From Primulina eburnea (Eukaryota; Streptophyta; Magnoliopsida; Lamiales; Gesneriaceae): a stretch of 64,000 nucleotides of DNA. Positions 1 to 12,337 of this stretch are shown here, piece by piece. The notes below the pieces were generated by a model. It saw nothing but the letters and a program-made list of their open reading frames with translations, did not search any database and was not told the origin of the DNA. The DNA lies in NCBI RefSeq assembly GCF_022965805.1, contig NC_133114.1, positions 4,236,261-4,300,260 of the forward strand. Direction: 5' to 3'. Numbering within the stretch: position 1 is the stretch's first letter; each line of letters begins with the position of its first letter. The translations under genes and the position numbers were made by a program.

Positions 1-54
<54 letters not shown>
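1..54. repeat. (AT)n microsatellite
   Basis: An uninterrupted AT dinucleotide run begins the window and probably continues to the left of it. The 60 bases between it and the copia element end in AGTAG, which is the target-site copy of that element. Confidence 0.95.
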
Positions 55-58
<4 letters not shown>

Positions 59-114
59 CTGAGCAAGATGTCAACTCATTACTAGTCTGAGACGAGTGAT
101 CTTATCAGAAGTAG

Positions 115-2193
115 TGTTAGAGTAGGTGCCCGTCGAGCCAAGTGTTGGCCGAGTGTTCACAATGAAACTCTATGTATAAGCAATCTTTATTTTAGTAATA
201 TTTGAAATTATTATTTTGGCACATCTTTATCTGTATACCCATGCTAGTTGCATAGATAAAACCCTTGAATATACAAATAGTAGAAAGAATATGAGATGCT
301 CATATGATGAGTATCATGAAACTCATATTTGTAATACTGTATATTCTAAACGGTTCCTAGTCGATTCAGCCGCCGCTAAGAAGGATATAGGCCGCTCGAG
401 TTCGAGACTAGTATCTGCGATGTGAGTACCATGTTTCCTTGGTAGGGGACATTGTGATGTCCGAACATGCAGATAGGTGCTCCTTGTAGAGTGCACTGAA
501 CAACCCTCCATAAAAGGACTTTCCAAGTGGTTCTCACTTATCGAGTGGAAATGTCCTAGTTTATGGTTGTACAGAATTAGTCCTTATGACCCGGGACAAC
601 ATTGAGACTCTATGTGCTAGAATTACACTTTGACTTGTTTACCGACTCTCATGGGGTCATCAGGTGGCAAGGTTGGGTGTTCTGTCGAAACACATAGGAG
701 TCGATGCATTGTAGTCGGGGATTCACCGCTTACCTTCGGGTATGGATATCCTATGTGTTATCATGTGTATGTAGGTTGAAATCTCTGGCCAGAGTATGGT
801 GGTAATTATGAAAGGGGTTTCATAGATTACACCATCGATGCAACTACGACATGACACATAGTATCGATTCATTGACAACTCTCGATAAACCAATGGTTGT
901 CGAATCGATCGGGATATATGAGTTGAAGGGACCGTACTGTACGCTAACCATAATTGAATGGTTCTTGCAGGCACTATCATTTGATACCTAGGGAATCATG
1001 TAAGCGATGCTGCTAGGCGTTTAACATGATTGGTTGGGTACTATCAGACTTGAGTTCTGACATTCTTGTTATCAAGGAGTTGATAATTAAGAATGGAGCA
1101 ATTGGGGTATGCTCATATAAGGACATGTTTAGTCCGAATCACATGGAGATGTGAACCCACGGCTAGTTGTATCAATGAACCATTGAGGGCCACACAAGTA
1201 CTAGCTTTCTAGATCCCGTTGAGAAGTTGAAAATAGTTCAATGTGTTGAACGGCTTATAAAGGAGTTTATAAGCGTAAGGAAAATTAGAAGTATGACTTC
1301 TATAAAGGAGAAAATAGTTCAATGTGTTGAACGGCTTATAAATGAGTTTATAGGCGTAAGGATAAATAGAAGTATGACTTCTATGAGAGAAATGTAAATT
1401 TTAATTTATGGAAGTGTTCCTAAATTAAGATTTGGCCAAGTGAATAATGTATTTGAAAATTGTGATTTTCATAAACATTATTATGGACTAAATTAAATTA
1501 ATTCAAGTGTTGAATTAATTAAATTATATTGAGTCTTGTAGAGCTCAATTTAAATTAATTATTTAACTAGTGGGACTTGGGTAAATTCAAGTAATGTTTA
1601 ATTAGTCTCAAATATGTTTGAGATAATTAAATTTAGTCCATGGTTTTTAATTTGTTAAAAACCATATAATATGCATGCATGGGAGGTGAAAGGTTGGGAG
1701 ACTACTTTTTGAGTTTTCAAGGCATGGCATGCAACTTTTTGGAACACCTTTTCCCACAACCAAGTCTACTCTCCTCACACACACACAATGGCCGAATTCC
1801 TCTTGCCTTTTCTCTCCAAGTTTTCTCTCCATTTTTCTTCAATTTTTGGTTGAGGAAATCTTGCACTTCTCTTTGAAAAATCCTCATATTTTTCTAGTGC
1901 AAAATATGAGGGGATCTACCTAGTTGGTGGTGGGCTTAATAGTTGAGCAAAGAGTGCTCAAAGGAAGCTTGTAGATTTATCATCCTTTGAAGAGCTTAGT
2001 TGTATATCAACTAAGTTGGAGCCATCATCAATCTTTTAAGATTGATAGGTAACGATTTTCTTACACCCTATGTATGACATAGTTGTGTTTTGTATTTGCT
2101 ACATGAAATGAGGGGTGGCCAAAATTTTTGCTTAAAAATTTTGATTTTTGAACTTCCGTTGCGCTTCCGGTCACCGTAACTGATCCCCTTTCA
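115..2193 (+). repeat. 5-prime LTR of copia element 1
   Basis: 2079 bp, matching 7260-9349 almost base for base. It starts TG and ends CA, directly before the primer site. Small ORFs inside it (for example at 216-425) recur in the other LTR and have no sign of being genes. Confidence 0.95.
1231..1389 (+). repeat. 81-bp tandem duplication inside the LTR
   Basis: Two imperfect copies begin AAATAGTTCAATGTGTTGAA at 1231 and 1312. The same duplication is present in the 3-prime LTR (about 8376-8534), so it predates this insertion and belongs to the family. Confidence 0.85.
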
Positions 2194-2195
2194 AG

Positions 2196-2207
2196 TGGTA
2201 TCCGAGC
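2196..2207 (+). promoter_or_regulatory. Primer-binding site of copia element 1
   Basis: TGGTATCCGAGC lies two bases after the LTR. It differs by one base from the usual plant TGGTATCAGAGC, which pairs with the 3-prime end of initiator tRNA-Met. Confidence 0.85.
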
Positions 2208-3967
2208 TATGGTTACGATTTTGTGTAGCAAATTCAAGATATTATGTTGAGATCGATTTCTAACCGCATGAGGTGAAGTTTTGCAACGATTCAAGGCCGG
2301 ATTTGGGGCGGCTTTTGGGCAGCTTGGGCTGCCCGAGGGGCTGCCCGAAACAGGCAGCAAGGGCAGCCCGAGGGGCTGCCTGAACAGCCCCTACTTTTTA
2401 AATAAAAAAATTTTTTGTTGCCGAAATCCGGCGACGGAGCTCCGGCGACCGCGATGACGACTAGGGTTTCCAAAAGTGTTTTGGATTATCAAAGTGTCAT
2501 GGGCCTTGAGTTGTTGGACCATTGGATGGCTAACATGTTTGTGAATTTTAAATGGGCCAAAACGTTTTTGGTGAAAAATGAATTTTTGGGCCCTTAAGTT
2601 TAAAATTACAAAAGTTGCAAATATTTTCTCATGAAATAAATATTTTAAGTTGGACTTTAAATATTTATAGTAAATGGTGATTTACAAGAAATTCGGTTAT
2701 AAATAAATTAATTTGAAAGTAGACAAAGGTGTTTGTATACTTTGTTAATTTAGTTTATAATCGTGGCGGTTAGTGATTGGATCAAGATATATAATATTGG
2801 ATCAATTAATTATTGTGATAATTAATTGATGGTGTATGATATGTGATATTATGCATGAAGGATGATCAAAAGCCCAAGCCCAATTTGCTAGGTGTATGCT
2901 AGGATATTTTGTGTTGAATGATTGTAATAATTATCAATTTATTAAGTGGGCTTGGTTTATGGCCCGTTCCCACCCCATGAGATGTATCCCTATTTGCCAT
3001 GGATATTTATTTGTAAATATTAGTATAGTGGATGATCAAGATTGGAAGATGGTGGCCATGATAATTATGAAGATCGAAGACATGTAAATATTGGAAGCTT
3101 ATGTAATAGTTGCATTTGCATCCCGTGCATTTCCCTAGGATTGGACCTAGGCCCGTGTTTAGCTCACACGGTCCGTTAGTATTGGGGCGATTGATCATCC
3201 TTGTTTTGTTTACTGTTTATAATATATGCATGATATGTTATAAATAATGAGTATGTGCGTTATTATTATGATAATAACAAAGTTGCATGAATCCGGCAAA
3301 CATACGATCAAACATGGCGAGCTTTTAAAATAAAATTAATGATGAGAACTTTCAAAATTAAAAACCCTCATTTTGAATAAGATTCAAAATTAATATCAAG
3401 CCCGAAAAGGGGAATTATAAATTTGTTTATAATTTCCTTGTCTTCCATCGACAATGAGTGCATGATGAACGCTACCCGTACTCGGGGCTCGGTTCATATT
3501 ATTGGGGGAGCTTTGGGTGCCGGAAAGCTGTGACATCCATTGACATGGTGATGTGAACTACGTGGAACTCTCATGATTTCGGCTCATATTATTGGAGGAA
3601 CTCATGGCGACCGTCCATTAAGGTTCAACATCGATGGGTAAGGCTTGACACGTGAAGATGAACGACGTCATATTATTGGATCCTAATCAAACGTGAGACA
3701 AAAGTTTACATAGAGGGTTGCATTGTGATGCAATTGGAAACAACCTTTTAGGAATTGTGATTGGCTGATATTATTCGGGATCATAATTCGCTAATTGGAC
3801 CTTACGTACCTACTGAGAAAAGGAGTTTCCCGTTTTCACTAGAGGGTAGTGAAATATGTCAAAACAGTGGGAGCAAATATTTATGAAGTAAAAGTCCAAA
3901 CTTCATATCTTACTAAATATTTTAAAATAGTCATCAACATTTATCTGTTTTTACTTTTCAGTACAAA
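2208..3967 (+). other. Long untranslated leader of copia element 1
   Basis: About 1.76 kb without a convincing ORF. At roughly 2310-2395 a GC-rich block repeats GGGCAGC, GGGCTGCC and GAGGGGCTGCC and can fold on itself. Between 3491 and 3785 a motif close to CATATTATTGG occurs four times, about 85-110 bp apart. Such leaders can carry packaging or dimerisation signals; that role is inference. Confidence 0.6.
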
Positions 3968-4830
3968 TTGACAATGTCTTCGATTCGCAATCCGATATCC
4001 GTAATACTCGACAAACACATATTAACTGGACCTAATTACCTCACTTGGCTAAGAAACCTAAAAATCGTCTTGAATTCGGAAAGGGTAGCATATACACTGA
4101 CTGAGTCGCCCCCTGTTGAGGCTCCGAATGACTGCAATCCTGAGGAATTGCAGGCTTACAAGTTACAAGGAATGGTGTGAGCATGACTTGATAGCCAGGT
4201 GTTATATGCTGACTTCTATGAATGATGAGTTGCAGAGGCGTTTTGAGGATGCAAAGAGTGCTGCTGACATTCATTTGCATCTCAAGGAGCTCTTCGGTGA
4301 GCAAACACGGCCTCTTAGGCATGCTACCGTCAAGGAGATGATCACTTTGCGCATGCGAGATGGGGCCTCGGTCCATGAGCATGGCCTAAAGTTGATTGGG
4401 CTCGTGGACAAGCTCGTTGGCATGGATATGATCTTGCCTTCGGAGTTGACCACCGACGTGTTGCTCTTATCCCTGCCTAGCTCATTTGATCCTTTTGTGG
4501 TGAACTTCAACATGAACAAGATTGAACCGACCCTTGAGGAGTTGGTGAATATGCTTGTTACGTTTGAATCAACCATCAAGAAAGAGAAGTTGGTTCTTTA
4601 TGTGGGTTCTTCATCTGGTACGAAGATTGATCCACATGGGAAGGGAAAGAAGTGTTCTTTCCAACGTCCCAAGAAGAACGTGCCCTTGATGAGGCATTCT
4701 CCGAATCCCGTTGTGGCAGCCACACCAGTTAAGGCTGACAAGACTGCTGGTGAATGTCATCACTGCAAGAAGCCTGGACATTAGAGGCGAAATTGCAAAG
4801 AATATCTTGCCCAGAAGAGTTCTGGAAACG
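3968..4830 (+). pseudogene. Broken copia gag
   Basis: The reading starts at 3968 with an N-terminus typical of copia gag (ILTGPNYLTWLRNL) and switches frame near 4170. It then continues as a gag domain to a CCHC zinc knuckle (CHHC followed by KKPGH). The knuckle is interrupted by TAG at 4782-4784, where related proteins have a tryptophan, and the last cysteine follows the stop. Gag would form the virus-like particle around the element RNA. At least one frameshift and one nonsense change make this copy inactive. Confidence 0.85.
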
Positions 4831-4839
4831 GTATGTTCT

Positions 4840-5251
4840 AAATTGAAGTAAACATTTCAATTAACTCTACTTCTTGGGTATTAGATACCGGATGTGGATC
4901 ACATCTCTGTAATGTGTTGCAGGTGATGGGAAGAAGTAGGAGACTAAGGGAAGGTGAGACCTTCTTGAGGATAGGCAATGGAGCAAGAGTTGCTGCCAAG
5001 ACCTTAAGAAATGTTTACTTATTGTTGAACAATGATTTTAAGTTAATTTGTAAGAGATGTTTTGTTTGTACCTTTTTAGTTAAAAAAAATCATTGTTTCC
5101 ATTTATATTGTGATAAAGATGGATATTCTTGTTTATTTTGCAAAGGTGTTTGCAACATTTACATGAATGAATGTTTGATTGGTACTGGTGAACTTGAAAA
5201 CGATCTCTATAACTTAAAATTGAAAGATATTCCACTAAATGTCCATTCAAT
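4840..5251 (+). pseudogene. Copia protease and pre-integrase remnant, ending at the integrase deletion
   Basis: The frame reads SWVLDTGCGSHLC, the aspartic protease active site (D-T-G), followed by IGNGARV and a degenerate segment up to about 5245. The next recognisable residues (YEIWMGKPP, from about 5263) normally lie after the integrase catalytic core. The HHCC zinc domain and the DDE core, some 300 residues, are therefore absent. The junction lies near 5240-5255. Confidence 0.8.
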
Positions 5252-6759
5252 GGCATACACCATATGAGATATGGATGGGTAAGCCTCCTAAGTATTCTTA
5301 TCTTAGAATATGGGGAGCCATGCTTATTTGAAGCAGGTAGTGGGAGATAAATTGGATAGTCGATCCATTTTATGGTACTTTGTGGGATATCCACGGAATT
5401 CAATTGGATATCATTTCTATCATCCCCAAGAAACAAAGGTGTTTGTTTCTAGGAATGCAACCTTTTTGGAAAAGGAATTTTCTATTGGATAGAAAAGGGG
5501 AGATGATAGAACTCGAAGAGGTTCGAGAGACACCCACAATTATAGAACCCACACCCGAAGAGCCAAGAGAGGAGATACACGCTCCTAGAAAATCCGAGAG
5601 AGTCTCGAGACCACCTATGAGATATGGTCTGCTTCTTGAAGAGGGCCATGATGAGCCTAACCATAGATGTGATCCAAGGACCTTCAAGGAAACATTATCT
5701 GATGCCGATTCATCCAAGTGGCTTGAAGCGATGGAATATGAGATGAATTCCATACATTCGAACCAAGTGTGGAATCTCGTGGATCCACCTGAGGGAATTG
5801 TTCCCATAGGGTGTAAATGGATTTACAAGAGGAAACTTGGGGCGGATGAGAAGGTATTGACCTTCAAGGCGCGATTGGTGGCAAAATGATATACTCAAAG
5901 ACAAGGAGTTGACTTTGAGGAAACCTTTTCACCAGTTGCAATGTTCAAGTCTTTAAGGATATTGCTAGCCATAGCTGCATAATATGACTATGAGATATGG
6001 CAGATGGATGTCAAGACAGCCTTTCTTAATGGGGATATTAAGGAAGAGATTTACATGTCTCAAACCTGGAGGGTTTACATCTATCGGAAGTGAGCATATG
6101 GTATGCAAACTTCAAAGATCTATTTATGGTCTAAAGCAGGCATCTAGGAGTTGAAACCTCATATTCGATAGTACAATCAAAGAGTTTGGTTTTACTAAGA
6201 ATCCTGAGGAACCCTTTGTGTATAAGAAGGTCAGTGGGAGTGTTGTGACATTCCTAGTGCTTTATGTTGATGACATTCTACTTATTGGGAATGATGTAGG
6301 AATGTTTCAATCAACTAAGATATAGTTAGCGAGTAAGTTCTCGATGCAGGACTTGGGTGAAGCATCTTTTGTATTGGGATACAGATCTATAGAGATAGAT
6401 CGAAAAGATTGCTTGGTCTCACCCAGTCCACATACATTGATACCATCGTGAAGCGGTTCTCGATGGATAAGTCCAAGAGAGGACATCTACCAATGTGTCA
6501 TGGCGTGTCCCTATCCAAGTCTGTCTTTCAAGACTGATGCAGAGATAGCGGCGATGACAAAGCATTCCTTATGCATCTGCGATTGGTAGCATCATGTATG
6601 GGATGATATCTACACGTCCTGACGTGGCTTTCGCACTAAGTGTAGTGAGTAGATATCAATCGAACCCTGGTCTTCCACACTGGAAAGCTGTGAAAGACAT
6701 CCTCAAGTAGTTGAGAAGGACCAATAAATTGTTCTTGGTCTATAGGTGGAGAACTAAAA
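5252..6759 (+). pseudogene. Copia integrase C-terminus and reverse transcriptase, degenerate
   Basis: The sequence encodes the end of integrase (YEIWMGKPPKYSYLRIWG), a linker with RKSERVSRPP, and then RT. RT blocks seen are WLEAMEYEMNSI, VPIGCKWIYKRKLG, QMDVKTAFLNGD near 6000-6040 and the active site LYVDDILLIGND near 6262-6297. TGA at 5887-5889, a TAA near 5980 and several frameshifts from 6060 to 6600 break the frame. The RT family is the copia-specific RVT_2 type. Confidence 0.88.
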
Positions 6760-7245
6760 TTGGAAGGCTATACCGACTCTAGCTTCCAAAGCGATATCGA
6801 TGACTCGAAGTCAACCTCTGAGTTTGTATTCATGCTCAATGGTGCTGCTGTCTCTTGGAAGAGTTCCAAGCAAGACAATACTACGGATTCCAGCACAGAG
6901 GCCGAATACATTGTTGCATCGGATGCAGCAAGGGAGGCTGTTTGGATAACGAATTTCATCCAAGAGTTGGGCGTCATTCCTAATGGAGTTGCTCCTGTCC
7001 CGGTGTTGTGTGACAACACGGGAGCTATAGCTCAAGCAAAGGAGTCTAGGTCTCATCAGAAATCCAAACTAGTATTGAGAAAGTACCACATCCTCGGAGA
7101 GATTGTGGAAAGTAGAGAAGTGTCTTTTGACATAGTCGGCTCCGCAGACAATGTTGTTGATCCACTAGCTAAGCCTTTATCTGGACCATTATTCGACAAG
7201 CATCGCGAATCAATGGGTTTAAAGCATCTGGGTAGTTGGCTCTAG
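6760..7245 (+). pseudogene. Copia RNase H domain
   Basis: 161 open codons carry the copia RNase H pattern: YTDSSFQSD, the STTGY-like box as [25 protein letters not shown] and the C-terminal LAKPLSGP. The stop lies just before the polypurine tract. The domain looks fairly intact but is cut off from RT by upstream frameshifts. Confidence 0.88.
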
Positions 7246-7259
7246 TGCAAGTGGGAGAT
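7246..7259 (+). promoter_or_regulatory. Polypurine tract of copia element 1
   Basis: CAAGTGGGAGAT lies directly before the 3-prime LTR. It is the usual plant copia primer for plus-strand DNA synthesis. Confidence 0.85.
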
Positions 7260-9349
7260 TGTTAGAGTAGGTGCTCGTCGAGCCAAGTGTTGGCCGAGTG
7301 TTCACAATGAAACTCTATGTATAAGCAATCTTTATTTTAGTAATATTTGAAATTATTATTTTGGCACATCTTTATCTGTATACACATGCTAGTTGCATAG
7401 ATAAAGCCCTTGAATATACAAATAGTAGAAAGAATATGAGATGCTCATATGATGAGTATCATGAAACTCATATTTGTAATACTGTATATTCTAAACGGTT
7501 CCTAGTCGATTCAGCCGCCACTAAGAAGGATATAGGCCGCTCGAGTTTGAGACTAGTATCTGCGATGTGAGTACCATGTTTCATTGGTAGGGGACATTGT
7601 GATGTCCGAACATGCAGATAGGTGCTCCTTGTAGAGTGCACTGAACAACCCTCCATAAAAGGACTTTCCAAGTGGTTCTCACTTATCGAGTGGAAATGTC
7701 CTAGTTTATGGTTGTACAGAATTAGTCCTTATGACCCGGGACAACATTGAGACTCTATGTGCTAGAATTACACTTTGACTTGTTTACCGACTCTCATGGG
7801 GTCATCAGGTGGCAAGGTTGGGTGTTCTGTCGAAACACATAGGAGTCGATGCATTGTAGTCGGGGATTCACCGCTTACCTTCGGGTATGGATATCCTATG
7901 TGTTATCATGTGTATGTAGGTTGAAATCTCTGGCCAGAGTATGGTGGTAATTATGAAAGGGGTTTCATAGATTACACCATCGATGCAACTACGACATGAC
8001 ACATAGTATCGATTCATTGACAACTCTCGATAAACCAATGGTTGTCGAATCGATCGGGATATATGAGTTGAAGGGACCGTACTGTACGCTAACCATAATT
8101 GAATGGTTCTTGCAGGCACTATCATTTGATACCTAGGGAATCATGTAAGCGATGCTGCTAGGCGTTTAACATGATTGGTTGGGTACTATCAGACTTGAGT
8201 TCTGACATTCTTGTTATCAAGGAGTTGATAAGTAAGAATGGAGCAATTGGGGTATGCTCATATAAGGACATGTTTAGTCCGAATCACATAGAGATGTGAA
8301 CCCACGGCTAGTTGTATCAATGAACCATTGAGGGCCACACAAGTACTAGCTTTCTAGATCCCGTTGAGAAGTTGAAAATAGTTCAATGTGTTGAACGGCT
8401 TATAAAGGAGTTTATAAGCGTAAGGAAAATTAGAAGTATGACTTCTATAAAGGAGAAAATAGTTCAATGTGTTGAACGGCTTATAAATGAGTTTATAGGC
8501 GTAAGGATAAATAGAAGTATGACTTCTATGAGAGAAATGTAAATTTTAATTTATGGAAGTGTTCCTAAATTAAGATTTGGCCAAGTGAATAATGTATTTG
8601 AAAATTGTGATTTTCATAAACATTATTATGGACTAAATTAAATTAATTCAAGTGTTGAATTAATTAAATTATATTGAGTCTTGTAGAGCTCAATTTAAAT
8701 TAATTATTTAACTAGTGGGACTTGGGTAAATTCAAGTAATGTTTAATTAGTCTCAAATATGTTTGAGATAATTAAATTTAGTCCATGGTTTTTAATTTGT
8801 TAAAAACCATATAATATGCATGCATGGGAGGTGAAAGGTTGGGAGACTACTTTTTGAGTTTTCAAGGCATGGCATGCAACTTTTTGGAACACCTTTTCCC
8901 ACAACCAAGTCTAGTCTTCCTTCTCTCCTCACACACACACAATGGCCGAATTCCTCTTGCCTTTTCTCTCCAAGTTTTCTCTCCATTTTTCTTCAATTTT
9001 TGGTTGAGGAAATCTTGCACTTCTCTTTGAAAAATCCTCATATTTTTCTAGTGCAAAATATGAGGGGATCTACCTAGTTGGTGGTGGGCTTAATAGTTGA
9101 GCAAGGAGTGCTCAAAGGAAGCTTGTAGATTTATCATCCTTTGAAGAGCTTAGTTGTATATCAACTAAGTTGGAGCCATCATCAATCTTTTAAGATTGAT
9201 AGGTAACGATTTTCTTACACCCTATGTATGACATAGTTGTGTTTTTGTATTTGCTACATGAAATGAGGGGTGGCCGAAATTTTTGCTTAAAAATTTTGAT
9301 TTTTTGAACTTCCGTTGCGCTTCCGGTCACCGTAACCAATCCCCTTTCA
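7260..9349 (+). repeat. 3-prime LTR of copia element 1
   Basis: 2090 bp. Relative to the 5-prime copy it has about 9 extra bases near 8917 and two extra T residues near 9240-9310. It ends CCCCTTTCA, followed by the AGTAG duplication. Confidence 0.95.
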
Positions 9350-9354
9350 AGTAG

Positions 9355-11335
9355 GTCTATTGTGTCAGTCAGGCCCTCAAAGGGCCCAAGCTGAGGTATA
9401 CCTAGGTGGAGAAGGTGGCTCTGACCTTGGTAAACACTACAAGAAAATTGACAACCTATTTCATCTCTCATACTGTTATTGTCCTCACTAACATTCCACT
9501 CGAGAGGATCATGACACATCCAAACATATCGGGAAGATTGATAAAATGGATAGTTGAATTAGAGCAATATGACATCGAGTATCAGTCGAGGTCCACAATC
9601 AAAGCCCTGTTCTTATTGGACTTTCTAACCGAGATAGCCAACCTCGGACAAGAATAAATGTGGAGAATATTGTAGATGATGCATCCAATCAAGAATGAAG
9701 TGGCATGGGAATCGCCCTGATCTTCCCACCCATCAAAAAAATCAAAACAGCAGTGAGAGTGACTTTTCAGGCTTTTAACAATGAGGCTGAATATAAATGT
9801 TTTGATCGGGATGAGAGCAACCTGAACAGCTGGAACAACCGAGTCACCATTTACTCAAAACTACAGTTGGTGGCCCAGCAAGTAAGGGTATCTTATGAGG
9901 CTCTGGAAAAAAGACTAATGAAATATTTGAAAGCTAATCAGGTGTTTATCAGAAATTTTCATGATTGGAGCATGGAAAAGACCTTCCGAGAGGAGAATGC
10001 AGAGGCTGATGACCTGAAAAAAAATGGCAGGATCCTGACTGAGGTGAATGAACGAGAAATATTGTGCCATGCATAGTTGCTATCCACCATTGACTCCAAG
10101 CCACTGATTCCTAGGGAGGATACACAGATGTCTCATCTTGTTGATTACATCCTGACCTCCCGGTTACTCGAGGACCCCTCGAGTCTTGCTAAAAAAATCA
10201 GAAGACGGGCCTCCTGATTTGTGGTGTTGAATGGGGCATTGTATCATTGATTTACCAAGTCCACTGCTCAAGTTTGTGGCAGACGAGGGGGCCAAATACA
10301 TACTCAGAGAAATTCATGAGGGATGTTGCGAGGATCATATTGGGAGAGTGATGTTAGCCATGAAATCATTGTTGGTAAGGTTTTGGTGGCCTATTATGAA
10401 AAATGATTTTGTCCATGTAGTTCGATCATGAAAATGGTGCCAGAGACATGGCAACTTTTGGCAGAGCCCGATCTCAATCATGAAACCAGTTCAAGAATCC
10501 TGCCTTTTTTATTAGTAGGACAAAGAGGGATATTGTGGGACCTTTCTCAATAGCCTGAACTCAGAATAAATTATTGTTGGTAGTTGATTATCTCTCTAAG
10601 TGGGTGGAGATCGGATCCTCATCCAATATCATGGAAGAATATGTATTGAAATTCTTGTTGAAAAATATAGTTTTCTGGTTTTGGTTGCAGAGAAGATTGA
10701 TATATGACAATGGCTAGCAGTTTCAGGGACGCAAGGTGATAGTCTGGTGCAAAGAAATGAAGATTACACAATCATTCACCCCAGTTTCCTATCCACAGGT
10801 TAACAGACAGATCAAGGTCACGAATCACATCATTTTTTTAGGCCCTAAGAGCTAGGTGTTAAAGAATCAAGAAAGACTGGGTGTAAGAAATATCGAGTGT
10901 TCTGTGAGCCTATCGGACCACCCCCGACTGCCACGAGGGAAACATCTTTCAGATTATATGGGCCTAAGGCACTATTACCAGCCGAGATAGGGTAAACCTC
11001 AGCCCGGGTAGATGCTTATCAGGATATGAATTATGAAACTAGGACCCAATAATTAGACCTCGTAGAAGTAAGAAGAGATGTGACTGTTATCCGAATGGAG
11101 ACATATAGAATCCGAGTAATGCGTGCTTACAACAAGCGAGTCCGACCTTGGGATATTCACGTAGGTGATCTTGTTCTAAAGAAGATTAATCAAACATGAG
11201 ATATGGGACAATTATAAGCTTGGTGTGAAGGATCTTATAAGGTAGTCCGGATAATCAACTCAAGAGTTGTGTATCTAGAAGATAGTCAGAGCCAACATCT
11301 CAAAACACCCTGTAACGTTTTCATTTAAAGAAGTA
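9355..11335 (+). pseudogene. Ty3/gypsy (Tat-type) pol fossil: RNase H, second RNase H, integrase
   Basis: Translations from the plus strand, with several frame changes, recall a plant gypsy pol. VSQALKGPKLRY with EKVALTLVNTTRKLTTYF (9370-9460) is the end of RT and the RNase H. A second RNase H-like unit follows at 9705-10076 (FNNEAEY, LVAQQV, EENAEADDL). The integrase zinc region is at 10231-10460 (EIHEGCCEDHIG, then WWPIMKND and a split C-RHG). A decayed catalytic core follows (DYLSKWVE, DNG-QFQG, TQSFTPVSYPQ), and then a C-terminus ending FHLKKYYT near 11330. The additional archaeal-type RNase H is known from the Tat branch. The upstream part of the element is beyond the left edge or lost. 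Confidence 0.8.
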
Positions 11336-11398
11336 TTATACTTAATTTGTATTTATTTTTCAATTATGAATAAAATTCATTCCTTCATCATGTGTGAC

Positions 11399-11620
11399 AA
11401 TCATTTCTAAGCTCGGGAAACATGAAGAATCGATATCTTATTTAAGCCCAAGATACATGAGCTCTGACTTCTTATTACAGCCCATGAGGCATGAGACCCC
11501 GACATCTTATCTAATACAGGGAAACATGAGGCCCCTATATCTCATCTAAGTTCAGGAGGCATGAGACCCCAACATCTTATGTAAACCTGGAGCCCCATCT
11601 TGGTTATAAGTCCAGGTCCC
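11399..11620 (+). repeat. Degenerate GGCATGAGACCCC repeats in the gypsy 3-prime region
   Basis: Four or five imperfect units of about 30-45 bp share (G)CATGAG-CCCC-ACATCTTAT. They follow directly after the gypsy pol end. Repeats in this spot are common in Tat-type elements. Confidence 0.65.
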
Positions 11621-11726
11621 CATGGATTCTATCTGTTATGATCAGACGCGTTACTTTTGTGATCAATAACCACGAGTGTTCTATAAATTTTCAGATTGTT
11701 TGAGTACTCAATCATTGATCGGATGC

Positions 11727-11960
11727 CCGGGTTATATTAGCCTGACCGAGAAGGACCAGTTACTTTCCAAAACTTATTGTTTTTTTATGATTTTTAATTT
11801 TATTTGTCCGGGTTATATTAGCTAAGACCTGAAAGGCCCGATTACTGTCCAACACTTAGAATTTTTTTTACAGTTTTTAAGGTTATTTTTTCTCGGGTTA
11901 TTTCTGCCCATCCCAAAGGTTCCGGTTGTATCTCAACACTTATAAGATTTTCCTTATGCG
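11727..11960 (+). repeat. Three ~80-bp imperfect tandem repeats
   Basis: Units begin near CCGGGTTATATTAG at about 11728 and 11808, with a weaker copy at about 11892. Each runs through a purine-rich block to TCCAA(C/A)ACTTA and a T-rich tail. They belong to the non-coding 3-prime part of the gypsy fossil. Confidence 0.65.
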
Positions 11961-12337
11961 ATTTTTTTGGTCAACCTGATCAAAATAAAGAAAAATCAAG
12001 AGAGAAAGGTACCAACTATGAATACATTATATTTTTATTGATAATGAAAGCAAGTACAAAGAATAACATGAGTACAAGTATTAAAATCATATTTTATTTT
12101 CTCCATGTACTCAGGCTCAGCATCTTCGACATCTTTCTCTCATGCTTCCTTGGCAACCTCGTCTGAAAAGGAGTCAACTGCATAGTCAAAATCTGGTAAG
12201 TTCCCTTGACTTCCTCAAAAATCTCTCGGTATTTTTGAAACCAGTTTGGAAGTAGGAGTATGCCTTACCATCCACGGTCTGTTTAAACTTCCAAGGTAGT
12301 CCTCAACCCATCAACCATCTGCTCGTGCATCTGTCGG

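Larger units (their letters stand above)
115..9349 (+). mobile_element. Full-length Ty1/copia retrotransposon, non-autonomous
   Basis: The element is bounded by two long LTRs that start TGTTAG and end TTTCA. It is flanked by a perfect 5-bp target duplication, AGTAG, at 110-114 and 9350-9354. The order LTR, primer site, leader, gag, protease, RT, RNase H, polypurine tract, LTR is the Ty1/copia order. The two LTRs differ by about a dozen substitutions and 11 bp of indels over 2.1 kb by eye, so insertion was recent. The internal region is nevertheless full of stops and frameshifts, and the integrase zinc-binding and catalytic core are missing. I infer that it moved using proteins from another element. 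The clade within copia is not assigned. Confidence 0.95.

Noticed and set aside
55..109. Possible continuation of the gypsy RT to the left of copia element 1
   Set aside because: Only 55 bases are available and the frame joining LIRS to VYCVSQ needs a frame change, so it cannot be supported.
216..425. 69-codon ORF recurring at 7361-7570
   Set aside because: It lies in both LTRs of the copia element, so the repetition comes from the LTR pair; there is no domain and no family resemblance.
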